Shown here piece by piece: positions 1-8,853 of a stretch of 38,840 nucleotides of DNA (its first letter is position 1; each line of letters begins with the position of its first letter). Both the position numbers and the translations under genes were made by a program. A model generated the notes under the pieces. It was not told the DNA's origin. It worked only from the letters and a program-made list of their open reading frames with translations, and ran no database searches. The stretch comes from a bacterium. GTDB taxonomy: Bacteria > Desulfobacterota > Binatia > HRBIN30 > CADEER01. The stretch spans positions 1 to 38,840 of the forward strand of contig JAUIGL010000059.1 of assembly GCA_030430165.1 (NCBI GenBank). Reading direction: 5' to 3'.

Positions 1-2
1 CG

Positions 3-2471
3 GCATTGCTGCAACCGATGGGCACCATCAGCGACACCACCCCGCAGTTCACCTGGGTTCCAGTCGACGGCGCGCTCTCCTACCAGATCGCCATCTACGA
101 CGTTACCGCCGGCGCCTACGCGCTGCTCCAGGCGGGGCTCACGGGGTCCAGCTGGACGCTGCCGAGCGCGCTCGACGACCAACATGTGTATCGCTGGAAG
201 ATGCGCTCGCGCGGCGCGACCTGGGGCAGCTGGGGCGGCAGCAAGGTGTTCGATTTCGAGGCGGTCGAGCCGCCCGACCCGCCGGTGTTGGTCGCGCCGA
301 GCGGGGTCATCGGCGACACCACGCCGCTCTTCCAGTGGCAGAGCGGCGCCGACGCCAGCATGTACCAGATCGCCATCTACGACGTCACCGCCGGCGCCTA
401 TCTGACGCTGCAGGCGGGCATCACCGGAACCTCCTGGGGCGGTAGCCCCGTCCTCGACCCCAGCCACAGCTACCGCTGGAAGATGCGCAGCTTCGCGCAC
501 ATCTGGGGCAGCTGGGGCGCGGCGACGCCGTTCGACATCGCCGCACCGGCGATCAGCAACTATTCGCTCCATTTTCGCGGTACCGGCAGCGGCGACGTCG
601 ACCGCGTCAAGATTCCTGTCGACGATCCCTCCGACAGCTCGCCCGGTCCGCCGGCCGACATCGGCGCCGACGATTTCACTCTCGAGCTGTGGCTGAAGGC
701 GGACGCCGCCAACACCGCGGCGACGGTCAGCTGCGGCGCCAACATCAACTGGATCAACGGAAACATCCTGGTCGACCGCGACCGCTACGATCAGGATCGC
801 AAGTTCGGCATCTCGCTGGCCGGCGGCCGCGCCGTGTTCGGAGTCAGCGGCGACGGAACCGGTGACCGCACGATCTGTGGCACGACCGATCTGCGCGACG
901 GCGAGTGGCATCACCTCGCCGTGCAGCGCCGGCGCAGCGACGGTTGGATGTGGCTCTACGTCGACGGATCCCTGGCGGCGCAGGCCGACGGCCCCGACGG
1001 CGACATTTCCTACCCGGACGACGGCGTGCCCTGCGCCGACTGCTGCGGCGGCCAGGCGTGCGACTTCAGCGATCCGTTTCTGGTGGTCGGCGCCGAGAAA
1101 CACGACGCCGGCGCCCAGTTCCCGTCGTTCTCCGGCTACGTCGACGAGGTCCGCCTGTCGACCGTGCTGCGCTATTCCGGCGCCAGCTTTGCCGTGCCGA
1201 CGACCGTATTCGCGGACGACACCGACACCGCGGCACTCTACCACTTCGAGGAAGGCAACGGCGATTTCATCTCCGACTCGGCGGCGGCAAGCGGCGGTCC
1301 GAGTCACGGCGAGCGCCGTCTCGGCAACGGCGGCAGCGGACCGATCGGACCGCACTGGGCCGCGGATACCCCGTTTGCCAGCGTCCCCAGCCTGACCCTG
1401 CAGATGCTGGCCGGCGGACTCGATGCCCCGGTGGCCATCGCCAACGCCGGCGACGAGCGCCTGTTCATCGTCCTGCAGGGCGGCCGCATCGTCATCTGGG
1501 ATGGCAGCGAGATTCTCGACGACGACTTTCTCGACATCGAATCGATCGTGCTCTTCGGATCGGAGCGCGGCCTGCTCGGACTCGCTTTCCACCCGGACTA
1601 CGCCAGCAACGGCTCGTTCTACGTGAACTACATCAACCACAGCGGCGACACGGTAGTCGCCCGCTACCAGCGCTCGGCCGGCGACCCCAACCTCGCCGAC
1701 CAAACGGGCGTGCCGTTGCTGACGATCGACCAGCCGGGCTCCAACCACAACGGCGGCGACATCCACTTCGGACCGGACTCGATGCTCTACATCGCCAGCG
1801 GTGATGGCGGCGGCGGTGGCGATGCGTCGTGCTACGGACAGCGCGACGACACTCTGCTCGGCAAGATGCTGCGCATCGCCGTCGACCCGGCTGGCACCTA
1901 CTCGGTACCCGGCAGCAACCCGCTGTTCGACGGCGTGCGCGACGAGACCTGGTCCAAGGGTCTGCGCAACCCGTGGCGGTTCTCGTTCGACTCGCTCAGC
2001 GGCGCGATGTTCATCGCCGACGTCGGCCAGCGCGCCTACGAGGAGGTGCACTACCAAGCGGCCGACAGCACCGGCGGCGAGAACTACGGCTGGAAGGTGA
2101 TGGAGGGCAACGCCTGCTACATCGACGACTGCCCCAACTCGGCGCCCAACTGCAACGACGACAATTGCCCGGTCGGCATGCCCGCCTGCAACGACCCGCA
2201 GCTCGATCTGCCGATCATCGAGTACGACCACGGCGACGGCTGCTCGATCACCGGCGGCTACGTCTACCGCGGGGTCAGCGCACCGCAGCTCTACGGAATG
2301 TACCTCTACGCCGACTACTGCGAAGGCACGATCTGGGCGGCTCGCCAGGACGAAGGCGCCTGGCTGATCAGCCCCGAGCTGGTCGACACCAGCAACATCA
2401 CCACCTTCGGGGTCGGCGCCGATGGCGAGCTCTACGTCGCCGCCGGCGGCACCATCTACCGCGTCGAGTGA
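3..2471 (+). CDS. Secreted glucose/sorbosone dehydrogenase-like protein with two surface repeats and a LamG domain (5' partial)
   Basis: The reading frame is open at the window edge, so the N-terminus (signal peptide and perhaps more repeats) is missing; about 822 codons are visible. Two copies of a roughly 90-residue repeat come first (about residues 1-88 and 92-182), each with ISDTTPxFxW or IGDTTPLFQW, YQIAIYDVTAGAY and YRWKMRS. A LamG/concanavalin-like domain follows (about 185-420; GEWHHLAVQRR, DGWMWLYVDGS, GYVDEVRLS). The C-terminal half (about 460-821) is a GSDH-type beta-propeller with NHNGGDIHFGPDSMLY, GLRNPWRFSFD and GENYGWKVMEG. Family members oxidise sugars, often with PQQ, outside the cytoplasm; the substrate here is unknown. 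A Cys-rich insertion lies between the propeller motifs (CYIDDCPNSAPNCNDDNC). It converges on the gene at 2493. Domain calls are firm; enzymatic activity is inferred. Confidence 0.88.
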   Translation, partial: ALLQPMGTISDTTPQFTWVPVDGALSYQIAIYDVTAGAYALLQAGLTGSSWTLPSALDDQHVYRWKMRSRGATWGSWGGSKVFDFEAVEPPDPPVLVAPSGVIGDTTPLFQWQSGADASMYQIAIYDVTAGAYLTLQAGITGTSWGGSPVLDPSHSYRWKMRSFAHIWGSWGAATPFDIAAPAISNYSLHFRGTGSGDVDRVKIPVDDPSDSSPGPPADIGADDFTLELWLKADAANTAATVSCGANINWINGNILVDRDRYDQDRKFGISLAGGRAVFGVSGDGTGDRTICGTTDLRDGEWHHLAVQRRRSDGWMWLYVDGSLAAQADGPDGDISYPDDGVPCADCCGGQACDFSDPFLVVGAEKHDAGAQFPSFSGYVDEVRLSTVLRYSGASFAVPTTVFADDTDTAALYHFEEGNGDFISDSAAASGGPSHGERRLGNGGSGPIGPHWAADTPFASVPSLTLQMLAGGLDAPVAIANAGDERLFIVLQGGRIVIWDGSEILDDDFLDIESIVLFGSERGLLGLAFHPDYASNGSFYVNYINHSGDTVVARYQRSAGDPNLADQTGVPLLTIDQPGSNHNGGDIHFGPDSMLYIASGDGGGGGDASCYGQRDDTLLGKMLRIAVDPAGTYSVPGSNPLFDGVRDETWSKGLRNPWRFSFDSLSGAMFIADVGQRAYEEVHYQAADSTGGENYGWKVMEGNACYIDDCPNSAPNCNDDNCPVGMPACNDPQLDLPIIEYDHGDGCSITGGYVYRGVSAPQLYGMYLYADYCEGTIWAARQDEGAWLISPELVDTSNITTFGVGADGELYVAAGGTIYRVE

Positions 2472-2473
2472 CC

Positions 2474-2492
2474 GCCGGCGCGCGGCGCCGGC
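2474..2492. terminator. Perfect hairpin between convergent genes, possible bidirectional terminator
   Basis: An 8-bp perfect stem (GCCGGCGC / GCGCCGGC) with a 3-nt GCG loop fills almost the whole gap between two convergent stop codons (2469-2471 on + and 2493-2495 on -). There is no T-tract on either side, so it is not a canonical intrinsic terminator. Position and symmetry suggest it ends or insulates both transcripts. Confidence 0.5.
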
Positions 2493-4214
2493 TCAGTAGT
2501 TGAACCAGGTGAAGGCGCTCCAACCGCCCCAGCCGGCGGGGCTGCGTGCGCGCACCTTCCAACGGTACGAATGCCCGGTGTCGAGAGTGACCGGCGATTG
2601 GTGGCTGGTCGTATTGACGACCTGCAGGAATACATAGCCGCCGGCGGTGTTGTCCCACAGCGCCATCTGATAGCTGGTCGCGCTCACCGAGGCGTTCCAC
2701 TGAAACAGCGGCGTGTCGTCGGTGATCAAGCCGTCCGGGGCGATCAGCTCGGGCGCGGCCGGCGGACCGGTAACGTTGTAGTTGAAGGCGATGAAGGCGC
2801 TCCACGGCCCCCACGAAGCTCCGTTGTGGGCCCGGATCTTCCAGCGGAAGGTGTGCGCCGGGTCGAGAACGACGGGCGACGTGTAGCTATTGCCGGTGAG
2901 CTGGGCCTGGAGGAAGACATACCTGCGATCGACGTTGTCGTAGACCGCCAACTGGTAGGTGCTGGCCCCGGCCGATTCGGTCCACTGGAACGTCGGCGTG
3001 GTGTCGGAGATGGTACCACTGGGCGCGTTCGGCTGCGGCACCGCCGGCGGACCCGTATCGTAGTCGAAGGCCCAGAAGGTGCTCCACGACCCCCAACCAC
3101 CGTCGCTGCGCGCACGCACCTTCCAACGGTACGAGTGGGTCGGATCCAAGGTTACGTGCGACACGTAGCTGTTCGCTCCCACCTGCCCGCTGATGAACAC
3201 GTACGCTCGCGCGACGTTGTCGTAGAGCGCGACCTGATAGGTCAGCGCGCCACCGACGGGATTCCACTCGAACTGCGGCGTCAGGTCGGAGATCGTGCCG
3301 GAAGGGGAAATCTGAAGCGGGGCATCCGGGGGCGCCGGCGTCGGCGTCGCCGTCGGCGTGTCGGTGAAGGTCGGAGTGTGGGTCGGCGTGTGCGTGAGAG
3401 TCGGCGTGTGCGTCGCGGTCGCCGTGTCGGTAGCGGTCGCCGTATTGGACGCGGTCGCGGTTGCCGTCGGCGTCGAGGTCGGGGTCGACGTCGGCGTCGA
3501 CGTCGGAGTGTCGGTCTGCGTCGGCGTGTCGCTCGCTGTCGACGTCGCGGTTGCAGTCGCCGTCGCGGTGGCCGTGTCGGTCACCGTCGCGGTGCTGGTC
3601 GCGGTCGCAGTGTCGACCGGCGTCGCAGTCGGCTGCGGCGGCGCCGGAGTGTCCGTCGGCTGCGGCGGGATCGGCGTCGCGGTCGGCGGTACGACGACGT
3701 CGACGGTTGCGTCGACCGGATCGCACGCCGGCGTTCCTTCGTTCAGAGTGCACACGGCGACGTCGAGCGCCGCGCTGCCCGTTGTCAGGCTGCGAAACTC
3801 GATGTCGACCAAATCACCGGGTGCGATCGGCGAGCCGCAGGCGATGATCGCAACCACCGTCCCGGGCGTGTCTTCGCGACTCGCAAACAAGCATCCGGCG
3901 CCGGAGACTTCACTGCCGGCGCTGGTCGATACGTGCTCGATCAGGGTCTGGTCGTAGTCGACCTCGACGGTCACCGCGCGCACGCCGAAATCGGGGTCCT
4001 GCTCCTCTTGAGGCGTCGACGGCACGGGGAAATCGGTGTTCGACAGCGTCGCCGTGCCGACCACCCCGACGTCGGGAATACTGAGGTCGGAGGCCGAAAC
4101 AGCGTGCAACTGCGCCAGCGCTGGGCTGGCACTCGCGCACATGAGCAACGCCGCAGCGATCCAGCTCGACAGCGGCGAATAAGCTGTTCGTCTCGGCCCC
4201 GTCATCCTCCGCAC
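2493..4214 (-). CDS. Secreted cohesin-like protein with Thr-Pro linker and three C-terminal surface repeats
   Basis: The 573-residue product has a signal peptide (about 1-34, cleavage near ALA|Q) and a beta-rich region (about 36-170) resembling cohesin-type modules ([34 protein letters not shown]). A low-complexity [14 protein letters not shown] linker follows (about 171-295), then three repeats of the roughly 90-residue module (about 298-386, 388-480, 483-573). Each repeat has ISDxTPxFxW or [10 protein letters not shown], YQxAxxDN and YRWKVRA/FRWKIRA; the protein ends exactly on the last strand of repeat 3 (FTWFNY). It starts at GTG 3 bp after the metalloprotease stop, so translational coupling is likely; ATG at 4205 is an alternative start. 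The modules suggest a non-catalytic surface binding or scaffold role. The cohesin resemblance is by eye. Confidence 0.85.
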   Translation of the reverse strand: MRRMTGPRRTAYSPLSSWIAAALLMCASASPALAQLHAVSASDLSIPDVGVVGTATLSNTDFPVPSTPQEEQDPDFGVRAVTVEVDYDQTLIEHVSTSAGSEVSGAGCLFASREDTPGTVVAIIACGSPIAPGDLVDIEFRSLTTGSAALDVAVCTLNEGTPACDPVDATVDVVVPPTATPIPPQPTDTPAPPQPTATPVDTATATSTATVTDTATATATATATSTASDTPTQTDTPTSTPTSTPTSTPTATATASNTATATDTATATHTPTLTHTPTHTPTFTDTPTATPTPAPPDAPLQISPSGTISDLTPQFEWNPVGGALTYQVALYDNVARAYVFISGQVGANSYVSHVTLDPTHSYRWKVRARSDGGWGSWSTFWAFDYDTGPPAVPQPNAPSGTISDTTPTFQWTESAGASTYQLAVYDNVDRRYVFLQAQLTGNSYTSPVVLDPAHTFRWKIRAHNGASWGPWSAFIAFNYNVTGPPAAPELIAPDGLITDDTPLFQWNASVSATSYQMALWDNTAGGYVFLQVVNTTSHQSPVTLDTGHSYRWKVRARSPAGWGGWSAFTWFNY

Positions 4215-4217
4215 TGC

Positions 4218-6500
4218 TCAGTATCCGAATCCCGTGAAAGAACCCCAACTACCCCAGCCCGAAGCATTATACGAACGGGCCTTCCAACGGTAGGTGTGTC
4301 CGGGGTTCAGGGCCACCGGGGAGACGTAACTGGAGCCAGCGACCTGGCCGGTCAGGAACACGTACGAACGGGCCGTATTGTCGTACAGGGCAATCTGATA
4401 GGCCATCGCGCCGGACACCCCATTCCACTGAAACAGCGGCGTGGTGTCGGAAATCTGGCCCTGCGGACCGATCAGGTCCGGCGGATCCGGCGGCCCACCG
4501 GCGAAGTTGAAGTGGGTGAAGGACGACCAGGGGCCCCAGCCGTCCGCGTTCTTGGCGCGGACTTTCCAGCGATAGCTGTGCGACGAGTTGAGCGCCGACG
4601 GCGTGGTGTAGCTGGTGGTCGAGCCAACCGTGGTCAGAATCACGTAACCACCCGCGGTGTTGTTCCACACTGCGATCTGGTACATCGTCGCGCCGTCGGC
4701 GGCGCCCCAGCGGAAAGTCGGAGTGGTGTCGGAAGTCGACCCGTCCGGCGCGATCGGCGACGGCGCCGGCGGAGGACCGCCAACCGAGTAGTTGAAGTGG
4801 CTGAACAGATTCCAGTCACCGAAACCGGATTCGTTCCTCGCGCGGATCTTCCAGCGGTAGGTGTGGGTCGGGTCGAGTGCAGACGGAAGTTGGTAGTCGG
4901 TCTCGGAAATCATCCCGGTGATCAGCAGGTAGGCGCCCGCAGTGTTGTCGAACAGAGCGATTTGGTAGTCGGTCGCGGTCGCCGACGGACTCCAGACAAA
5001 GCGCGGAGTCGTATCGGAGATCTCGCCCAGCGGCGCCAACGAGACCGGCGCTGCCGGCGGCGGCGGCGGATTCGTCGGCGTCGGTGTCGGCGTCGGCGTA
5101 TCGGTGTTGGTCGGAGTGTGGGTGCGTGTCGGCGTGTTGGTGTGCGTCGGCGTATGGGTCGGAGTGCTGGTCGGACCCGACGACAGACAACTGCGGCCGG
5201 CGGCGTAGTTCTCGATAGTGTTCTCGCTCGAGCTCGCGAAGACGTTCTGCGGCGAGCAGCCGATCGAGGACTTCATGATGCAGCAGTTCCCGTGCGGGCT
5301 GCAGTTGGTGACGTGCCCGGCATTGAAATTGTGGCCGAGCTCGTGCCCGACGAGCGCCGCCATGGTCCCGAGATTGGTGGTGAAGTCCTCGGAGACCCCG
5401 GTGCCCGTATAGCTGCCGCAGATTCCGTTGAACCAGGCGATGCCGATCGTTTGCGGGATCGGCGGAGACGCCTGGCCGCACAGGGGGCGGCCGGTGAAGA
5501 GGTGGGCAACGTCGCTGTTGCTGGACCTCCACGGGTAGTTCCCACTGGACCGGGTCGCGCCGAACTCGCCGAGAATGTCGCCGGCCCACTTGCCGGACTG
5601 ACATCCGTCGCCAGTGGGTTCGATGGTGAACGGATCGTTGTTGGCGGTGTACACCGTGTTGGTCGCCACCTGGAAGGTGATGTCGACTTCGTTCTCGTAG
5701 ATTCCGGCGACGGCGTTGATGATCGCTTCCATCCACGAACCGGCGCTGTAGCCCGAAGGCCAGTTGCCGGCGGCGTAGTACTGGTAGTCACCCACCAGTG
5801 AGATTTCGGTAGTCAAGGTTCCAGACGCGGCGCCGCTGGTCACGGCGAGCTCGCTGCCGAGGTCGGCGACCAGCTCGAGCGCCGATCGTCCCTGCCGCCG
5901 GTGGCGGCGTTCGCCGCGCGTCGTGCCGCCCAGCTCGGCGGCGCAGGCGCGCGGGACGTCGAGCTCGACATCCGACATGCGATAGCCAATGTGATCCGCG
6001 CTAGTGGCCGCGAAATCCCAAAGATCGGCGGGCTCGATCACCAGCAGATCGCCGGCCAACTCGATCGTTCCGGTGTACTGCCCGTTCGACACCGAGATGC
6101 GCGCCTTCGAGTCCGGTCGGCCAGCCACGTACCCTTTGTAGTGTTCGACGTCGAGATCGACGGCGATCTCGTTGCCGTTCTCGTCGATCTCGACGATGGC
6201 CGCGTCTTCGGCAACCAGATTCGCCGGACCGAGGACCAGCGCGTACGACTCACCGAACGCCGTGACCGTCAGCGTAAACGTCTGCCCCGAGGCACCACTC
6301 AGCGCGGCAGCCGACTCGGAGATTTCCACACCCGAGACGTCGCGAATGTGCGACTCGGCGGCGAGACTCGGAGACGCCCAGCACAACGCCAGGATTGCCG
6401 CAGCGCAAAGCGCCAAGCGGCTGATCAACGGTCGATTCTCGTCGGACTTGCGGCTCGGATCGAGGACGGGCTTCCGGTGGACGTGACTGCTCATGTCCAT
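4218..6500 (-). CDS. Secreted reprolysin-like zinc metalloprotease (M12-type) with three C-terminal surface repeats
   Basis: The 760-residue precursor has a long basic N-region and signal peptide (cleavage near LAA|ES), a propeptide-like region, and a metzincin catalytic domain at about 225-440. The zinc motif HELGHNFNAGH begins at His386, with Glu387 as the general base and zinc ligands His386, His390 and His396. A following CCIMKSS supplies the Met-turn. Many paired Cys residues suggest disulfides outside the cytoplasm. A Thr-Pro linker (about 438-483) leads to three copies of the roughly 90-residue repeat (about 486-575, 577-665, 668-760), ending FTGFGY. ATG at 6500 was chosen because it is followed by a convincing signal peptide; the frame is open 21 codons further upstream. 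It is the first gene of an operon with the cohesin-like gene. The natural substrate is unknown. Confidence 0.9.
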   Translation of the reverse strand: MDMSSHVHRKPVLDPSRKSDENRPLISRLALCAAAILALCWASPSLAAESHIRDVSGVEISESAAALSGASGQTFTLTVTAFGESYALVLGPANLVAEDAAIVEIDENGNEIAVDLDVEHYKGYVAGRPDSKARISVSNGQYTGTIELAGDLLVIEPADLWDFAATSADHIGYRMSDVELDVPRACAAELGGTTRGERRHRRQGRSALELVADLGSELAVTSGAASGTLTTEISLVGDYQYYAAGNWPSGYSAGSWMEAIINAVAGIYENEVDITFQVATNTVYTANNDPFTIEPTGDGCQSGKWAGDILGEFGATRSSGNYPWRSSNSDVAHLFTGRPLCGQASPPIPQTIGIAWFNGICGSYTGTGVSEDFTTNLGTMAALVGHELGHNFNAGHVTNCSPHGNCCIMKSSIGCSPQNVFASSSENTIENYAAGRSCLSSGPTSTPTHTPTHTNTPTRTHTPTNTDTPTPTPTPTNPPPPPAAPVSLAPLGEISDTTPRFVWSPSATATDYQIALFDNTAGAYLLITGMISETDYQLPSALDPTHTYRWKIRARNESGFGDWNLFSHFNYSVGGPPPAPSPIAPDGSTSDTTPTFRWGAADGATMYQIAVWNNTAGGYVILTTVGSTTSYTTPSALNSSHSYRWKVRAKNADGWGPWSSFTHFNFAGGPPDPPDLIGPQGQISDTTPLFQWNGVSGAMAYQIALYDNTARSYVFLTGQVAGSSYVSPVALNPGHTYRWKARSYNASGWGSWGSFTGFGY

Positions 6501-6775
6501 TAGAAACCTGCGATATCTATGCCACGCCCCACTGGGCCCCACGACCAACTCCACACAACCCAACCCGGATCAGATTACCGGGTGTTTTCCACAACTCTCC
6601 GTCAGCACCTCGTCGGATGGCCGCATCCTGCCAATAGGGGATGCACGGACCTTCCAGAATACTACCACCCAACCTCGTTTCGGCCAGTGGCGTTGCGAAA
6701 CATCTTTTTACCGGAAAACTACGACTTTCGCGAACCGGCGCTCCGAAGAGCGGTTCGCACTTGTGAGAACGACGG
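6501..6775. other. Divergent intergenic region, presumed promoters
   Basis: About 275 bp separate the divergent metalloprotease and glycosyltransferase genes. It is less GC-rich than its surroundings near 6655-6735 and must hold promoters for both directions. No -35/-10 pair, operator or RNA gene could be picked out with confidence. Confidence 0.4.
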
Positions 6776-7945
6776 GTGCTGATCGGGATCGACGCGGTAC
6801 CGCTGACTCGCGAGGCAGGTGGTGTGCGACAGTACTTTGCCCGCTGGTTCGGCGAAATATTGCAATCGCCTCGCGCAAACGAAGAGATCGTATTGTTTCA
6901 CGGAGACAACGAGAGCGACCTCGACGAGGTCCTGCCGCCGCGCTGGCGCGACCATCGACAGCAGATATCGAGAGGCGTGGCCCGAGTCGCCGACGAATTC
7001 GACGTCCTCTTCTCCACCACCCCGGTCGCCCGCCTGCGCGCGCGCGGCGCGGTGTCGGTCGTGACCATGCCCGACGTGCTCGAGGCGGTGTACCCGCGAC
7101 ACTTCCCGCTGCGCGAACGCTTGGCGCGCTTCAGCCTGCACGCCGAGAGCGCCGAGAGGGCAAATCGAATCGTCACCCTGTCGCGCCACTCGCGAGCCGC
7201 GATCGCCAGCTTCTACCGGGTCCCCGAATCCAAGATCGCCGTCGTCCCCCCGCGCATCGGCGCCGCCGAAGTCGCTCCCTCCGCCAATCTGCCGGATCTG
7301 CCTGCCGAATACGTGCTGTATACCGCCAACAACTGGCCCCACAAGAATCATGAGCGACTGCTGCGCGCGCTGGCAACCGTGCGCGACCGCCACGCGGTGC
7401 GCGTGGCGTGCGTTCTCACCGGCAGCACTTCGACCAGCGGCTACGACATCGCAGCGGCAATCGAGCGCTATCGTCTCTCCGACCAGGTGCGACACCTCGG
7501 CTACCTCGAGCCGGGTCGGTTCGCCGCGGTTCTCGAACGAGCCAGGGCGATGGTCTTCCCGTCTCGATTCGAGGGCTTCGGCATGCCGCTGATCGAGTCG
7601 ATGCACGCCGGGGTACCGGTTGCGTGCGGCTCCGACGCCGCGATCGGCGAGTTGGTCGGCGACGCGGCGCTGCGCTTTGACGCCGACGACAGCGACGACA
7701 TCGCCGAAGCGATCGTCCGCATCTGGTCCGACCGCGGCTTGCGCGCGAGGTTGGTGGAGGGCGGACGACAACGCGCCGCGGGTTTCGCGGCGATCGACAT
7801 GGGCGCGGCAATTCGCCGCTGCTGGGACGACGCGGCGAGCGACGAGATCCCCCTGGTGGGCGTCCGGCGGCGCGCCGCGATCCGCGCGCGCGCGCTGCGC
7901 ATGGCCCTCTTACCCGACGTTGCGCAGCTCGGAGCAAAGGCATGA
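6776..7945 (+). CDS. GT4-family glycosyltransferase
   Basis: This 389-residue protein has the two-Rossmann GT-B layout of family 4 glycosyltransferases. The N-terminal domain opens with LIGIDAVPLTREAGGVRQY, a glycine-bearing acceptor loop typical of mannosyl- and glucosyltransferases. The linker YVLYTANNWPHKNHERLLRA starts the donor domain. The nucleotide-sugar E-x7-E motif lies in PSRFEGFGMPLIESMHAGVPV (about 262-282). It starts at GTG 6776, where the conserved N-terminal strand begins; no strong Shine-Dalgarno is visible. Its TGA overlaps the ATG of the next gene by 4 bp, making it the first of three glycosyltransferases in one operon. It probably acts on a lipid-linked glycan at the cytoplasmic membrane face. 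Sugar specificity cannot be read from sequence. Confidence 0.9.
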   Translation: MLIGIDAVPLTREAGGVRQYFARWFGEILQSPRANEEIVLFHGDNESDLDEVLPPRWRDHRQQISRGVARVADEFDVLFSTTPVARLRARGAVSVVTMPDVLEAVYPRHFPLRERLARFSLHAESAERANRIVTLSRHSRAAIASFYRVPESKIAVVPPRIGAAEVAPSANLPDLPAEYVLYTANNWPHKNHERLLRALATVRDRHAVRVACVLTGSTSTSGYDIAAAIERYRLSDQVRHLGYLEPGRFAAVLERARAMVFPSRFEGFGMPLIESMHAGVPVACGSDAAIGELVGDAALRFDADDSDDIAEAIVRIWSDRGLRARLVEGGRQRAAGFAAIDMGAAIRRCWDDAASDEIPLVGVRRRAAIRARALRMALLPDVAQLGAKA

Positions 7946-8853
7946 GCAAGCCCGCGGAGCCGTTGGTGTCGATCGTCACACCCTCGTTCAACCAAGGCCG
8001 CTTCATCGAAGAGACCATCGTCAGCGTGCTCGAGCAGGACTATCCGGCAAAAGAGCATCTGATTTTCGACGCCTGCTCGACCGACGAAACCGCGCAGGTT
8101 CTGGCGCGCTATCGCGACCAGATCTGCGCCACCGTCGAACCCGACGAAGGCCAGGCCGACGCCGTGCGCAAGGGAATGACCGCGGCGCGCGGCGAGATCG
8201 TCGGCTGGCTCAACTCCGATGACACCTACCGCCCCGGCGCGATCCGCGCCGCCGTCGACGCGCTCGCCGCGGCGCCGGACGCGATCGGCGTGTTCGGCGA
8301 GGCCGATTACACAGACCCAGGCGGCGAGATCATCGAACCCTACCCGACCGCGCCCGACATGGCGCTCGACGTCGGTTGCTTCGTCTGCCAGCCCGCCGTC
8401 TTCGTACGCAAAGCGGCGCTCGAACGGGTCGGCTACGTCACCACCTCGCTGCACTTCTGCATGGACTACGACCTGTGGATCCGCCTGCGCCAGATCGGCG
8501 ACTTCGTCCACATCCCGCAGACCCTGGCGACGTCGCGACTGCACGGCGAGTCGAAGTCGGTGACCGGACAGCTCGAGTTCCGCCGCGAGGTCGTCGGCAT
8601 GACCGCCGAACGCCTCGGCGCGGCGCCGCTCACCTGCCTCTACGGCTACGCCGATGCGATCGTGCGCGACCGCGCCGGGGTCGACCTCGAGCAACCGGTC
8701 TCGGCGCTGCACAAGGCAGCGACTATCGCCCTCACCGCCCTGCTGATGCCGCGCTACCACCGCCGCCTGAGCCGGCGCGATCTCCAGCTGCTGGGCGCGC
8801 GCCTGCAAAGCAATCGCGCTTTGGTGGGGACCGATCCGTCGGCCGAGTCATGA
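7942..8853 (+). CDS. GT2-family glycosyltransferase
   Basis: This 303-residue GT-A enzyme opens with PLVSIVTPSFNQGRFIEETI, the standard family 2 beginning. ACSTDET follows, then DEGQADAVRKGMTAARGEIV, and the metal-binding acidic motif lies in LNSDD (about residues 90-94). Later motifs include GCFVCQPAVFVRKAAL and MDYDLWIRL, where the acidic residues fit the catalytic-base region of this family. Family members add a single sugar from an NDP donor. ATGA overlaps join it to both neighbours, so translation of the three glycosyltransferases is likely coupled. The C-terminus is Arg-rich and may contact membrane. The acceptor is unknown. Confidence 0.9.
   Translation: MSKPAEPLVSIVTPSFNQGRFIEETIVSVLEQDYPAKEHLIFDACSTDETAQVLARYRDQICATVEPDEGQADAVRKGMTAARGEIVGWLNSDDTYRPGAIRAAVDALAAAPDAIGVFGEADYTDPGGEIIEPYPTAPDMALDVGCFVCQPAVFVRKAALERVGYVTTSLHFCMDYDLWIRLRQIGDFVHIPQTLATSRLHGESKSVTGQLEFRREVVGMTAERLGAAPLTCLYGYADAIVRDRAGVDLEQPVSALHKAATIALTALLMPRYHRRLSRRDLQLLGARLQSNRALVGTDPSAES

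Noticed and set aside
3358-3957. Plus-strand frame rich in Val-Gly and Val-Ala pairs
   Set aside because: It is the complement of the Thr-Pro/Thr-Ala linker of the minus-strand gene, not a separate protein.
2571-5801. Very long plus-strand open frame opposite the cohesin-like and metalloprotease genes
   Set aside because: It is extremely Arg-rich, has no recognisable domain and spans two well-supported genes on the other strand. High GC alone keeps it open.
8376-8849. Upstream extension of the second GT4 gene by 158 codons
   Set aside because: The extension lies wholly inside the preceding GT2 gene and is Arg/Pro-rich; ATG 8850 at the ATGA overlap is the natural start.
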